A DNA stretch of 64,000 bases from Paenibacillus sp. MAHUQ-63 (GCF_028765165.1 NZ_JARADB010000003.1:62001-126000); one strand, 5' to 3'; shown: positions 42,118 through 52,029, counted from the first letter of the stretch. A program made the numbers and translations. The notes: generated by a model from the letters alone, not told the origin.

Positions 42118-42694
42118 ACAGCCGGTTCACCTCCATGTAACCGTTCACGGCCTCCGGCACCAGATAGCGAACCGAACGCCGCCGCGACCGTTCCTCGCGG
42201 ATCGCCGTTGACGAAATTTCCACAATCGTCATGGGAACAATCGTTACGCGATTCCGGATGTTTGCCGGCATATACGTCATATCCAGCTCGTAGCCCGGTC
42301 TGGCTAAACCGATAAAACGAATATGCCGCACGATGTCATCGATGCGATGCCACTGCGGCAAATATTGGACCATATCTGCACCTATGATATAAGCAAACTC
42401 CTTATCGGGATGCTCATTGCGCAGCAACTCAATCGTATCGATACTATAAGATACGCCGCCTTTGTTGATTTCGATATCAATCGGACGAAAAAAAGGATTC
42501 CCCTCCGCTGCGAGACAGACCATCTCCCAGCGCTGCAGGGTCGTCGCTTTCGGCGCATTCGCCTTATGCGGCGGCACGTTAGCCGGCATGAGCCATACTT
42601 CGTCCAGTCCCGCTTCCACCCTCGCCCGCTCCGCCGCGATCAAATGACCGGTATGGATCGGATCGAAGGTGCCTCCCATTATTCCGACAAGCAT
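42107..42694 (-). CDS. nadD: Nicotinate-mononucleotide adenylyltransferase NadD
   Basis: 195 residues. It makes deamido-NAD from NaMN and ATP. GIMGGTFDPIHTGHL holds the nucleotidyltransferase GxFDPxHxGH motif and VEISSTAIREE the ISSTxIR motif. AGAGGTGG precedes the ATG. Between yhbY and yqeK, as in Bacillus. Confidence 0.98.
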   Translation of the reverse strand: MLVGIMGGTFDPIHTGHLIAAERARVEAGLDEVWLMPANVPPHKANAPKATTLQRWEMVCLAAEGNPFFRPIDIEINKGGVSYSIDTIELLRNEHPDKEFAYIIGADMVQYLPQWHRIDDIVRHIRFIGLARPGYELDMTYMPANIRNRVTIVPMTIVEISSTAIREERSRRRSVRYLVPEAVNGYMEVNRLYEA

Positions 42695-42706
42695 GCTTCC
42701 ACCTCT

Positions 42707-43000
42707 TTAGCTCGGCAGTTCGATCTTCTTCTTGTCACGCGATTCTTTGTACAGCACGACGATTTTGCCGATGACCTGTACCAGCTCCGCGCCGGATTTC
42801 TCGGACAGCTCCGCTCCAACCTCAGCGCGGTCTTCCCCGCTGTTATTCAGAACTGTAATCTTGATCAGCTCCCGAACCTCCAACGCTTCTTGAATGTGAC
42901 GAATCAAATGTTCGTTCACGCCGCCTTTGCCAACTTGAAAAATCGGATCTACATGATGCGCCAATGAGCGCAAATAACGTTTCTGTTTGCCTGTTAACAT
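42707..43000 (-). CDS. yhbY: Ribosome assembly RNA-binding protein YhbY
   Basis: 97 residues; start MLTGKQKRYLRSLAHHVDP after GAGGGACATCG. CRM domain with the GKGGVNEHL loop and LIKITVLNNSG. It binds rRNA in large-subunit assembly. A GTG/ATG frame further upstream (to 43018) has no ribosome site. Confidence 0.97.
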   Translation of the reverse strand: MLTGKQKRYLRSLAHHVDPIFQVGKGGVNEHLIRHIQEALEVRELIKITVLNNSGEDRAEVGAELSEKSGAELVQVIGKIVVLYKESRDKKKIELPS

Positions 43001-43020
43001 CGATGTCCCTCTATTCATTC

Positions 43021-43881
43021 TTATTCAGCTAACGACTGCTCTACCACCCGTCTCATCGCCTCAACGGGCGCAGGTGTGCCAGTCCAGTATTCGAAGGCAT
43101 ATGCCCCTTGATAAATAAACATGCCGAGTCCGCCATGAATGCGGGCGCCGACGGCCTCCGCTTCACGGAGAAAACGCGTAATGCGCGGGTTATAGATCAG
43201 ATCGCTTACGAGATGATGCTTTCGAAGCAGCTCGACCGGCATCGGCAGCTCCTCGGTATGAGGGTGCATACCTGCGGAGGTCGTATTCAGCACGAACTGA
43301 ACGTGATCCACGACGTCCGCCACCTCATCCAGCCCGAGTCCGACCGTCTTGGTATAAGTGCCGATCGTCTCGGCCAGCTCAAGCGCCCGTTCTTTGGTCC
43401 GGTTCGCGATGTAAATGCAGCCTGCGCCTTCTTTGGCCAGCGCATAGGCAACGCCTCTCGCCGCTCCTCCGGCACCTAGGACAAGCACATTCTTGCCCTT
43501 CAATTCGATACCTGTTTCCTCTTTGAGCGAGCGCACGTACCCGATGCCGTCGGTATTGTATCCGGTCAGCTTGCCGGCATCGTTCACAATCGTGTTCACA
43601 GCGCCTACGATGCGGGCGCCTTCGTCGATCTCGTCCAGGTACTGCATCACTTCCACTTTGTGGGGGATTGTTACGTTGATCCCCCGGTAGCCTAGAGCCC
43701 GAATCCCGCGAACGGCGTCGCCAAGCTCTTCGGGACGAACATGAAAAGCTGCGTAAACCGCATTCAAATCGGCTTCCTGAAAAGCGCGATTCAGCATGAT
43801 CGGTGAACGGGAGTGCCGTATCGGATCCCCGAATACCCCATATAGAATCGTATGACTGTCAATCGCCCGGCTCTTCTCCAT
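43021..43881 (-). CDS. aroE: Shikimate dehydrogenase
   Basis: 286 residues. It reduces 3-dehydroshikimate with NADPH. N-terminal substrate domain with GDPIRHSRSPIMLNRAF and GINVTIPHKVEVMQYLD (catalytic Lys and Asp), NTIVNDAGKLTGYNTDGIGYV, then Rossmann GAGGAARGVAYAL. Operon position between yqeH and yhbY is normal. Confidence 0.98.
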   Translation of the reverse strand: MEKSRAIDSHTILYGVFGDPIRHSRSPIMLNRAFQEADLNAVYAAFHVRPEELGDAVRGIRALGYRGINVTIPHKVEVMQYLDEIDEGARIVGAVNTIVNDAGKLTGYNTDGIGYVRSLKEETGIELKGKNVLVLGAGGAARGVAYALAKEGAGCIYIANRTKERALELAETIGTYTKTVGLGLDEVADVVDHVQFVLNTTSAGMHPHTEELPMPVELLRKHHLVSDLIYNPRITRFLREAEAVGARIHGGLGMFIYQGAYAFEYWTGTPAPVEAMRRVVEQSLAE

Positions 43882-43898
43882 GGTTTCCTCTGGTCCCC

Positions 43899-45014
43899 CT
43901 ATATCAATGACTCGCGTGTGATAACCTTAATCCCCTTCGGTGCGTGAACGGCAAGTTGAGCGCCGGCCACGGAATTCACCTTGATCCAGCCTAGACCGGA
44001 GATGAGCACATCCATCTGTTTCCCCTTCGGAATGTTCAGCACATGCTTCACAAGCGGCGGCAGCTCTGCCAGATCGTCCTCATTCGGCGGTGCCAGCATC
44101 ACGCCCTTGTGTTCTTCATATAAGGCGTCCGCCCGCTCCAATTTCGTACGGTGAATTTGAATTGCATTGGAGATGTAGCAGGTGAACGACTGGTGCTCGC
44201 CTTTCATAAAATCAAACCGGGCTAAAGCGCCAAAAAACAGCGTCTGCGCCTCGTTTAATTGAAAGACGATCGGTTTGAGCGGCTTGTCCGGCATGATGCG
44301 GGAAAGATCGCGTTTCTTCACAACCTCGGTTAACCGGTGTTGGTGAACGATCCCCGGCGTATCGACGATAAACCGGCCATCATCGAGCGGGATTTTGACC
44401 AAATCCAGCGTCGTGCCCGGGTACTGGGACGTCGTCAGCTCAGCGTCAAGATCGCTGTAATCGCTGATCAAACGATTAATAAGGGTCGATTTCCCTACGT
44501 TCGTAGCACCGACGACATATACGTCCATATTGCCGCGGTATTCCTGTACGGCCGTAATGACGCGATCAAAGCCGATATTCTTCTTCGCGCTGCACAGCAC
44601 GATATCGACGACTTTGAGATTCGCTTCTTTGGCTCGGCGCTGCACCCAATTGATGATTTTGTTGGCGTTCGTCACCTTCGGCAACAGGTCGATTTTGTTG
44701 ACGACGAGCAGCACCGGATTCGTCCCGACGAACCGGGCAAGGCTGGAAATCATGCTGCCTTCGAAGTCGAAAATGTCCACAATCTTCACGACGAGCGCTT
44801 TGGTTTGGCCGACATGGCCGAGCAGCTTCAGGAAGTCGTCCTGCTGCAAGGTGATGCTCGAAGATTCATTATAGTGTTTGATCCTGTAGCACCGCTGGCA
44901 GATGACCGGTTCCTTCTGCAGCGCCGCTTCCGGGATAAAACCCAGCTTGCTTTTGTCTTCCGTTTGCAGCAGTACGCCGCATCCCGCACAATGATTAACG
45001 ATTTCTGTACTCAT
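43899..45014 (-). CDS. yqeH: Ribosome biogenesis GTPase YqeH
   Basis: 371 residues; start MSTEIVNHCAGCG after AGGAGGTTTC. An N-terminal zinc finger (CAGC and CQRC) precedes a circularly permuted GTPase domain: NKIDLLPK (G4) and SAKK (G5) before GATNVGKSTLINRL (G1), then PGTTLD and DTPG. It acts in 30S assembly. Confidence 0.98.
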   Translation of the reverse strand: MSTEIVNHCAGCGVLLQTEDKSKLGFIPEAALQKEPVICQRCYRIKHYNESSSITLQQDDFLKLLGHVGQTKALVVKIVDIFDFEGSMISSLARFVGTNPVLLVVNKIDLLPKVTNANKIINWVQRRAKEANLKVVDIVLCSAKKNIGFDRVITAVQEYRGNMDVYVVGATNVGKSTLINRLISDYSDLDAELTTSQYPGTTLDLVKIPLDDGRFIVDTPGIVHQHRLTEVVKKRDLSRIMPDKPLKPIVFQLNEAQTLFFGALARFDFMKGEHQSFTCYISNAIQIHRTKLERADALYEEHKGVMLAPPNEDDLAELPPLVKHVLNIPKGKQMDVLISGLGWIKVNSVAGAQLAVHAPKGIKVITRESLI

Positions 45015-45022
45015 GAAACCTC

Positions 45023-45517
45023 CTAATTCTTCATTCTGGCTGTCGCCCATTTCTCAATCCGACGGTTGATTCGTGTGAAAAACCCTTCGTCATTGATGGA
45101 AATCGGCTGTACCAGAATCGTGTAAAGCCCCATTCGATTGCCGCCAAGCACATCGGTTAACATTTGATCGCCTATGACCGCTGTTTGTCTTACGCTCGTA
45201 CCAAGCAGCTTCATAGCTTTGTGAAAAGAAACGTTCGACGGTTTCTTGGCGCGGTGAATAAATGGAATGCCTAACGGCTCTGCAAAAGCGGAAACGCGTC
45301 CGTGATTGTTATTGGACACGATCACGACTTTGAAGCCCATCTTCTGCAATCGGTTCAACCACTCTATCAGCTCCGGGGTCGCATGCGGATCGCGCGCGCC
45401 GACAAGCGTATTATCGAGATCGGTAATGATACCGCGCACGCCAAAATCCCATAAATGATTGGCGTCAATATCATAGATCGTATGTACGGACTGTCTGGGT
45501 ACAAGCTTATTCAGCAA
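45023..45517 (-). CDS. yqeG: HAD-family phosphatase YqeG
   Basis: 164 residues with a TTG start at LLNKLVPRQSV, chosen because GGAGGG lies 7 bases upstream and the family begins here; an in-frame ATG ten codons earlier also exists. HAD motifs: IITDLDNTLVGARD (nucleophile Asp), VIVSNNNH and AVIGDQMLTDVLGGNRMG. Phosphatase of unknown in vivo substrate and first gene of the yqeG-yqeM operon. Confidence 0.93.
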   Translation of the reverse strand: MLNKLVPRQSVHTIYDIDANHLWDFGVRGIITDLDNTLVGARDPHATPELIEWLNRLQKMGFKVVIVSNNNHGRVSAFAEPLGIPFIHRAKKPSNVSFHKAMKLLGTSVRQTAVIGDQMLTDVLGGNRMGLYTILVQPISINDEGFFTRINRRIEKWATARMKN

Positions 45518-45608
45518 ACCATTTCCCTCCAACTGCTTCCTCGACATATACGAGAAACTATACCATAGTGACCCGATTGTTGCAAAAAGAAAAGAACATA
45601 TTTTCCCA

Positions 45609-46385
45609 CTATCCGCGGGTTGGAAGCGGCAGCCAATTCAGGACGTTTTGAATTTGGCGGTCCCAATATCCCCATTCATGCTCGCCGGGCCCTTCCTCAT
45701 AAGTTAAGTCCAGTCCGATTTCCCGGCAGTAATCGCGGAACCGGAGATTATCTTCATATAAGAAATCCTCCGTGCCGCAGCATTGATATAGATCGGGTTT
45801 GGCATGAGGACTTGATGCGAGCTTCTGCGCCAAGTGAAATAAATCGTTGGCGCTGCCCTTGATTTGGTTGACATCGCCGTATATCAATTGGAAATCGCCC
45901 GGAAAGTTGAGCGCGCGGTGCGAAATATCGAGCGCACCCGACAAGCTTGCCGCAGCCGCGAATCTGTCCGGGTGCGTAAGCGCCAGTTTCATCGCGCCAT
46001 AACCGCCCATCGACAATCCTGCCACGTAGTTCAATTCCCTCTCTTCTGCCAAAGGGAAGAAAGACCTGGCCAGCGCCGGCAGCTCTTCGCTAACGAAGGT
46101 CCAATATTTCGGTCCAGCCGCCATATCGGTGTAAAAGCTGCGGTTGACGGCCGGCATGACGACGGCGATGCCTAATTTGGCGGCATACCGCTCGATGGAC
46201 GTGCGGCGCATCCAGATCGTATGATCGTCCGACAGGCCATGGAGTAAATAGAGGGTCGGATGCTTCTTGCCGAAGCTGGCCGAAGACATTCCGATTTGGG
46301 AATGAGCGGCTTGGGGCAGCAGAACGTACATGGATGCGGAAACGCCCAGTGTATCGGAATAAAAATGACAATCGATAAATGCCAT
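45609..46385 (-). CDS. Alpha/beta hydrolase esterase (tributyrin esterase-like)
   Basis: 258 residues. Esterase D/EstA-type fold with [18 protein letters not shown], nucleophile elbow [14 protein letters not shown], and C-terminal [11 protein letters not shown] with the catalytic His. No signal peptide, so cytoplasmic. GAGAGGAG precedes the start. Related proteins hydrolyse short acyl or acetyl esters; substrate unknown. Confidence 0.9.
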   Translation of the reverse strand: MAFIDCHFYSDTLGVSASMYVLLPQAAHSQIGMSSASFGKKHPTLYLLHGLSDDHTIWMRRTSIERYAAKLGIAVVMPAVNRSFYTDMAAGPKYWTFVSEELPALARSFFPLAEERELNYVAGLSMGGYGAMKLALTHPDRFAAAASLSGALDISHRALNFPGDFQLIYGDVNQIKGSANDLFHLAQKLASSPHAKPDLYQCCGTEDFLYEDNLRFRDYCREIGLDLTYEEGPGEHEWGYWDRQIQNVLNWLPLPTRG

Positions 46386-46406
46386 ACGAATAAGCTCCTC
46401 TCATAG

Positions 46407-46438
46407 GCAAAACCACCCCCCGGGAGGGGGAGTGGTTC
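46407..46438 (-). terminator. Terminator of the MoxR-DUF58-transglutaminase operon
   Basis: AACCACTCCCCCT and GGGGGGTGGTT pair tightly just after the transglutaminase gene stop, with TTTTGCC on the exit. Confidence 0.85.
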
Positions 46439-46446
46439 TCAAATGC

Positions 46447-48675
46447 CTATTTCATTTGTTCTTTTAATTTGATAATCGATTGGCTAACCGCTTGATAATC
46501 GGCTTCCGTGGATGCCGCTTGACTGTATTTGGCCCGCTCGAACAGCTCGAGCACCGTCTCCAGCTCGTGCTTCATCCATTTGCTCTGATTAGCCCATCTG
46601 GCGGTGGCTTCGCGCATCGTTTCATGTTCAAGTCTCGTGTAGCCCTTGCGGCGGCTCATGCGCAGCAGCCTCTCGAACTCCACGATAATTTTCTGATTGA
46701 AGTTAACGGCTTTGAGCTTCCGGCGGGCTCTGAAGGCTTGCCAGTACGCGCCTTTGAAGAACAGCCATGCACCGGCGGCGATCGCTGCCGCTCCGGCTGC
46801 AGCACTAAACGTTATCCATAACCAGGTAAAGCTAGGAGCCGCTTCCGCTTCTTCCGGCAATGTAACCGGATCGCTCTCTGTCGACAGCTCTGAAGGAGGA
46901 GGCGTAACCTCCGGAAACACGTTCGGAAGGGAGAATCCGGACGTAGGCTCGAATGGAATCCAGCCGAAGCCTTCGAAATAGACTTCCACCCAGGAATGCG
47001 CATCGGAGTTGCGGACGGTGTACGTACCGGCGGCATCCTCATCGATATCTGCGCCCAACTGGCTCAGAATGCCGAAATCCCTGACTTCCTCCGAAACCGG
47101 CGAAGCGCCGGAGGAATAGCCTTTGACCCACCGGGTCGGCAGTCCGATGGAACGGCTAAGCACAGCCATTGACGTGGAGTAGTAATCGCAATAGCCCTGT
47201 TTCACTTCGAACAGGAAACGGTCCACGAAGTCCTTGCTTTTCCCTTTGGACTCGTCCGGGGTGTTCGTATAAGGGTAGGTTTCGGACAAATAGGTCTCGA
47301 TCAGCTTCGCCTTATCGTACGCGTTGGTCGCAGACTTCGTAATGTCGGCGGCCAGCTGCTTGACGCGCGCCGGCAAATCCGCAGGCACTTGCAAATATTC
47401 GGCCCATTCCGGTTTATTCGCATAGTCGACATTCACTTCGCGCAACTTGGCAACGCCCAGAATCGGCTCCTGCGTAACAATGGCGTACTCCTTCGGGTAG
47501 TTCGTCCGACCCGAGTAGCGAAGCTCGGATTGACGAGGCGACCACAGAATGCGCTGGAACTGATTCTCACCCTGATTCACTTCCACGAGCCGCTGGATGG
47601 CGTAACCGCCGAACAGAACCGGGAACGTTTCATCCCTTTCCATCACGATCGTTTGTGTGACTTCTTTCGTCTCGAGCTGCGAGGTATCGAATCTCGGGTC
47701 AAGCGGCAGCACATTCAGGTTCACCCGATTGAGCGGCATTCTTCTCTCGTTAGCGCTGGGTTCCCAGCCTTTCCCGTTGTATTGCGCCCGCGTTTCGCCG
47801 CGGAAATACGTTCGTTTGCTCGTTTCGACCGTCATGACAGGGGTATAGTCGAATTGGAATCCCCCGCCGAGCGTACTGTCATCCCGGCTGTATCCGGAGG
47901 AGGAGTCGGCGGCTGACGCCGTAACGCTGACGCCTTTGCCTAGAAGGGGAACAGGCTCCCCCCGGCTTACCTTCCATGCCGTGTAAGGATCCGTCAGCAC
48001 AGGGTCTACGGTCGGCGCCAGGAAGCCGACAATCCCGATGACACTGACAATAAGCGCTACAGGCAGAAGCAGCGAAGACGGGTAATCGGTGATCGTTTCC
48101 CAGATGACGGGAGCCCGCTTTTTCAATTTGGCGAAATGCCGAACGATTAGCAGAGAGAATCCGCAGAAGATGACCATGGCGACTTGCGGCCATAGAAATA
48201 TCGCGCTGAAGGAGTCGCGGATGGAAAAAAACAGAATGCTGACGGTAATCAGGACAAAAATACGCAGCCTGGATTTGACCGACCACATGGCGAACAAGTA
48301 GATGACCCATGCCGTTAGACTGAACCAAATATACGGCTCGAGCTGTCCGGCATTGAGAGCGATCCATCGCAGCGCCGTTTTCCATGAGGTTACATGCAGT
48401 GTGACGAAGTGGTACCCCATGCCCACGGCATGGATCCCGACGATCAGAATGAACTGAATGAAGGAACGCCACACGCTGCGAATATGAGGCAGCATGTAAG
48501 TCGCCGCCACGATGCCCAGCGTTCCGGTGACGTAGGCGACCGTTTCCGGCAGCCACATACCGTCTTCTTTGGTAATCCAAATAACGAATTGATAGAGATA
48601 AATCCCGGTCAAGATGGCGCAAAGCCGCTGCTCCCAGTCGGTCAGCACGATTCTTCTCCATAGTGTGTTAAGCAT
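46447..48675 (-). CDS. Membrane transglutaminase-like protein (TgpA family)
   Basis: 742 residues. Five to six N-terminal helices (residues about 10-230), an outside region, then a transglutaminase-like core with QGYCDYYSTSMAVLSRSIGLPTRWVKGY (Cys) and NSDAHSWVEVYFEGFGWIPFEPTSG (His, Asp), then one C-terminal helix (FTWLWITFSAAAGAAAIAAGAWLFF) and a cytoplasmic DUF4129-like tail (YTRLEHETMREATARW). It overlaps the DUF58 gene by 8 bp. MoxR-DUF58-TgpA trios are widespread; function in protein maturation or envelope stress is inferred. Confidence 0.92.
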   Translation of the reverse strand: MLNTLWRRIVLTDWEQRLCAILTGIYLYQFVIWITKEDGMWLPETVAYVTGTLGIVAATYMLPHIRSVWRSFIQFILIVGIHAVGMGYHFVTLHVTSWKTALRWIALNAGQLEPYIWFSLTAWVIYLFAMWSVKSRLRIFVLITVSILFFSIRDSFSAIFLWPQVAMVIFCGFSLLIVRHFAKLKKRAPVIWETITDYPSSLLLPVALIVSVIGIVGFLAPTVDPVLTDPYTAWKVSRGEPVPLLGKGVSVTASAADSSSGYSRDDSTLGGGFQFDYTPVMTVETSKRTYFRGETRAQYNGKGWEPSANERRMPLNRVNLNVLPLDPRFDTSQLETKEVTQTIVMERDETFPVLFGGYAIQRLVEVNQGENQFQRILWSPRQSELRYSGRTNYPKEYAIVTQEPILGVAKLREVNVDYANKPEWAEYLQVPADLPARVKQLAADITKSATNAYDKAKLIETYLSETYPYTNTPDESKGKSKDFVDRFLFEVKQGYCDYYSTSMAVLSRSIGLPTRWVKGYSSGASPVSEEVRDFGILSQLGADIDEDAAGTYTVRNSDAHSWVEVYFEGFGWIPFEPTSGFSLPNVFPEVTPPPSELSTESDPVTLPEEAEAAPSFTWLWITFSAAAGAAAIAAGAWLFFKGAYWQAFRARRKLKAVNFNQKIIVEFERLLRMSRRKGYTRLEHETMREATARWANQSKWMKHELETVLELFERAKYSQAASTEADYQAVSQSIIKLKEQMK

Positions 48676-49960
48676 AACGTTTCGCCCCTCCCAACAGGTT
48701 AGGCAAGTCCGTTAATTGGCTGACCTCATACCCCATGTAGCCTTGCGAGCGAATAGCCTTCACCCAGTCGTCCTTCGCCTGCTCCTGCTCCGTGCCCTGC
48801 ATCTTGAAAGCTTGTGACGGTGCCGCATCCGCATGAACCCATATATGGCACGGATTCATCTGGAGATGCTCCAATTGAGTAAGCACCTGCATCATAGCGG
48901 AGCCTTTCTGCGGAGAAATCAGGACAAAGAAGCAGCCGGCCGGCAACTCCCGGGAATGCTCTTTCAAGATCTGGTGCAGCGAATGGAAACCGTCTGCTTC
49001 CACGCCAACCAGATGCTTCAGAATGTGCTTATGGTGATTCTGGCTTTGCTTCGGCTCGAAATAGGTGGACTCCTTGCCGATGGACAGCAGTCCGAGCGCT
49101 AGCTCCCGGCCCGATCCGTACCGGAATAACGACGCCGCAATCGAGACCGCCAATTCGAATTCGGCTGCATCCCCGTATGCGCGTGCTGTCCGGTCCAGTA
49201 GAATAATCGTTTTGGGCAGCGATTCCCGCTCGAACTCTTTGGACTTCCACGTTCCCGTCTTCGCCGTCGCGTTCCAGTGAATCCGGGATAACCGGTCGCC
49301 GTAGATGTATTCACGGACGCCATTAATTTGCGTAGTCTCCCGGTGAGCCCTCGTCGTCGTAGAATGATGCTGCATGCCTTTGAGCATCTGGTGGAATTGC
49401 GCCCACTCGCGGATCGCCACCGTTTGCGGATAGACCGTTATCGACTGCTGCAGCTCCATACGGCCCTTATGTTGAAAGAACCCGAAAATATCCTCTGTCA
49501 GACACTCCGTCGTTCCGAACCGGTAATACCCGCGTCTCAGCGGCGGCGTGCTGTACACCATCTCGCCTCTTCGCTTCCAATCCGGAATGAGCGAGCCTTC
49601 GAAAATCGTCGCTTCTCCGCTCTGGCGGATGAGCTGATCCTTAATCATCATGTAGGGAATCGGCCAGAAGCCCGGAATCTGCACGTTGATCGCGATCTGC
49701 AGCGATTGTCCCGCTTCCGCCCCTGCATCCTGCGCCAAATTCGTCAGCTTGCGGGCGCCTTGGGTCCGCTTGATCCCGCTCCAATTCCCCGAGAGGAGAT
49801 AGATGGACAACAGAGCGATAATAATAAAAAGCATGGAGGCCAGCTTCCCGCCTTGAAACAGCAGGAAAAGCAAGCTGGCCATAAAACATGAAATCAGAAC
49901 CCATAGCGGAGCCGGAAGCCGGGGGCGTTCCCCGAATCGTCGAAATACCGGTCGGTTCAT
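48668..49960 (-). CDS. DUF58 domain protein
   Basis: 430 residues. Two N-terminal membrane helices (residues about 20-60), then a beta-rich region and the DUF58 core with GVREYIYGDRLSRIHWNATAKTGTWKSKEFERE, followed by a von Willebrand-A-like fold (KTIILLDRTARAYGDAAEFELAVSIAASLFRYG). Middle gene of MoxR-DUF58-transglutaminase; probably a client or adaptor of the MoxR ATPase. Confidence 0.93.
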   Translation of the reverse strand: MNRPVFRRFGERPRLPAPLWVLISCFMASLLFLLFQGGKLASMLFIIIALLSIYLLSGNWSGIKRTQGARKLTNLAQDAGAEAGQSLQIAINVQIPGFWPIPYMMIKDQLIRQSGEATIFEGSLIPDWKRRGEMVYSTPPLRRGYYRFGTTECLTEDIFGFFQHKGRMELQQSITVYPQTVAIREWAQFHQMLKGMQHHSTTTRAHRETTQINGVREYIYGDRLSRIHWNATAKTGTWKSKEFERESLPKTIILLDRTARAYGDAAEFELAVSIAASLFRYGSGRELALGLLSIGKESTYFEPKQSQNHHKHILKHLVGVEADGFHSLHQILKEHSRELPAGCFFVLISPQKGSAMMQVLTQLEHLQMNPCHIWVHADAAPSQAFKMQGTEQEQAKDDWVKAIRSQGYMGYEVSQLTDLPNLLGGAKRYA

Positions 49961-49964
49961 AGGC

Positions 49965-50924
49965 TCACTTCTCCAATCGGACCGGCACGCGCACTTGTTC
50001 GAAGATCGATCCGAGTACGGATTGGACCGAAGCCCCGTCCATGCGCGCCTCGGAGTGTAGAATCATCCGGTGACCTAATACGTAAGGCGCTAAATATTTG
50101 ATGTCATCCGGGATGACGTAATCTCTGCCTTTCAAGAATGCATAGCCTTTGGAGGCTAGTACGAGAGACAGCGTGGCCCGCGGACTTGCTCCGAGGAAGA
50201 CGGCGGCATGCTCCCGCGTACGTCTGGAAATATGGACGAGATAGTCCGAAACGGCATCGTCTATATGCACCTTGCGAACCTGCTCCTGCAGGTCGAGTAC
50301 GGTGGAGGTATCGATGACCGCATGCAGCGATTCCATCGGATGCGCTTGGCTCTGGGAGGCGATCATCTGCTTCTCGGCGGTTTCGTTCGGATAGCCCAGG
50401 CTCAGCTTGATCATGAACCGGTCCAGCTGTGCTTCCGGCAGGATATAAGTGCCTTCGAAATCGATCGGGTTCTGCGTGGCCAGCATGAGGAAAGGCGAAG
50501 GCAATTCATGGATGTCGCCGTCGACTGTAATATGCTGCTCTTCCATAGCTTCCAGCAGAGCGGATTGCGTCTTGGTCGTCGCCCGGTTGATTTCGTCGAC
50601 CAGTAAAATGTTCGTCATGATCGGACCGGAGCGGAACAGGAACTTCTCTTCTTTGGGATGATATATAGAAACACCGGTAATATCGGAGGGTAATAAGTCC
50701 GGATTGCACTGAATGCGGCGGAATTGGCCGTCGATCGAGCGGGCGAGCGCTTTGATCAGCACGGTTTTGCCGGTGCCGGGCACGTCTTCGAGCAAAACAT
50801 GTCCGCCGGCCAGCATCGCAGTCAGCAATAATTCGATTTCGGCGCTTTTGCCAAGAATGCATGATTCCAAGTTCGCTTTGAGTCTTGCTAAAACTTCTAC
50901 GTGATGTTGGGTGGCAGTTTCCAT
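49965..50924 (-). CDS. MoxR family AAA ATPase
   Basis: 319 residues. Walker A LEDVPGTGKTVLIKALA, Walker B ILLVDEINRA, sensor TQNPIDFEGTYILPEAQLDRF and the C-terminal lid with GASPRATLSLVLASKGYAFL. MoxR proteins act as chaperones that mature VWA-type and other partners; the DUF58 gene follows by 4 bp. Confidence 0.96.
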   Translation of the reverse strand: METATQHHVEVLARLKANLESCILGKSAEIELLLTAMLAGGHVLLEDVPGTGKTVLIKALARSIDGQFRRIQCNPDLLPSDITGVSIYHPKEEKFLFRSGPIMTNILLVDEINRATTKTQSALLEAMEEQHITVDGDIHELPSPFLMLATQNPIDFEGTYILPEAQLDRFMIKLSLGYPNETAEKQMIASQSQAHPMESLHAVIDTSTVLDLQEQVRKVHIDDAVSDYLVHISRRTREHAAVFLGASPRATLSLVLASKGYAFLKGRDYVIPDDIKYLAPYVLGHRMILHSEARMDGASVQSVLGSIFEQVRVPVRLEK

Positions 50925-51134
50925 GTCCTAATCCTCCTTAGAGTTTTCGTAAGAAGACTTACTCCGTAAGCCGCTGCTGATGAATGGGTTGGAGCTGGCA
51001 GGCTGCGGCTGATTCTCGTAAGCGATTGCTGCATGAATGAATAAAAAAACGAGGTGGCGGGTCCTGCCATCGGGCAAAAAAACGCCGATATGAGCGTAAT
51101 CCCCAATTTCGCGGAAAAAAGTGCATAAATCCAG
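50925..51134. other. Upstream region of the moxR operon, no gene seen
   Basis: About 200 bp upstream of moxR. GGAGGATTAGG precedes the moxR ATG on the minus strand. No minus-strand promoter with good spacing was found. Confidence 0.4.
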
Positions 51135-51163
51135 TTTACAGTAAAGTTTTTCGCTCGTATACT
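51135..51163 (+). promoter_or_regulatory. SigA-like promoter reading into the repeat array
   Basis: TTTACA (51135-51140) and TATACT (51158-51163) with 17-bp spacing on the plus strand. No plus-strand gene follows; a transcript would run into the 262-bp repeats from 51251. Confidence 0.45.
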
Positions 51164-51250
51164 TGTAATTCCTCTAAATTTATTTGTTAAAATTAACCAT
51201 GTGAAATGTCTGCGCGGAATTACTCGCCTTGAGGAAGACTCCGCGGCGTG

Positions 51251-51966
51251 CTAACGGACACCACAGCCGTTAATTGACGCGCAATCGCCGCGTCTTAAAG
51301 CTAACGGACACACGCGTGCTTATTTGGCGATTTTGAGCGAAATCACGCTCGAATTCGCCAAATAGCTGCGCTGGTGTCCGTTAGCTCGGCAATTCGGCCC
51401 GAAACGGCCGAATAAGCGCATCTGTGTCCGTTAGCCGGCCACTTGGCGGCGGCGAGGCCGGTGCCGGCGCCAGTATCGAGGCCGATGTCGCGGAGATCGC
51501 ACCGTGCTGCGGCTAACGGACACCGCGGCCGTTATTGACGCGCTGGCCGCCGCGGATTAAAGCTAACGGACACACGCGTGCTTATTTGGCGATTTTGAGC
51601 GAAATCAGGCTCGAATTCGCCAAATAGCTGCGCTGGTGTCCGTTAGCTCGGCAATTCGACCCGAAACGGCCGAATAAGCGCATCTGTGTCCGTTAGCCGG
51701 CCACTTGGCGGCGGCGAGGCCGGTGCCGGCGCCGGTATCGAGGCCGATGTCGCGGAGATCGCACCGTGCTGCGGCTAACGGACACCACAGCCGTTAATTG
51801 ACGCGCAATCACCGCGTCTTAAAGCTAACGGACACACGCGTGCTTATTTGGCGATTTTGAGCGAAATCACGCTCGAATTCGCCAAATAGCTGCGCTGGTG
51901 TCCGTTAGCTCGGCAATTCGGCCCGAAACGGCCGAATAAGCGCATCTGTGTCCGTTAGCCGGCCAC
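51251..51966. repeat. Tandem 262-bp repeat array built from GTGTCCGTTAG motifs
   Basis: Units start at 51251, 51513 and 51775; the third is partial and diverges after about 51966. Each unit has two CTAACGGACAC and two GTGTCCGTTAG motifs plus a GC-rich spacer. Between the inner motifs lies an 84-bp imperfect palindrome (51301-51384, 51563-51646, 51825-51908) with 39-base arms and a 6-base loop, sharing TATTTGGCGA and its complement. Units differ by only a few bases. No open frame with a ribosome site is present. Confidence 0.9.
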
Positions 51967-52029
51967 GTGGTGCCGGCGCCGCCGATGCCGATGCCGTTGC
52001 CCTTGCCGTTGCCGACCGCCGATCCTGCA

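Noticed and set aside
51251..51966. CRISPR-like array.
   Set aside because: The repeats are long near-identical units with inverted internal motifs; there are no short direct repeats with unique spacers and no cas genes.
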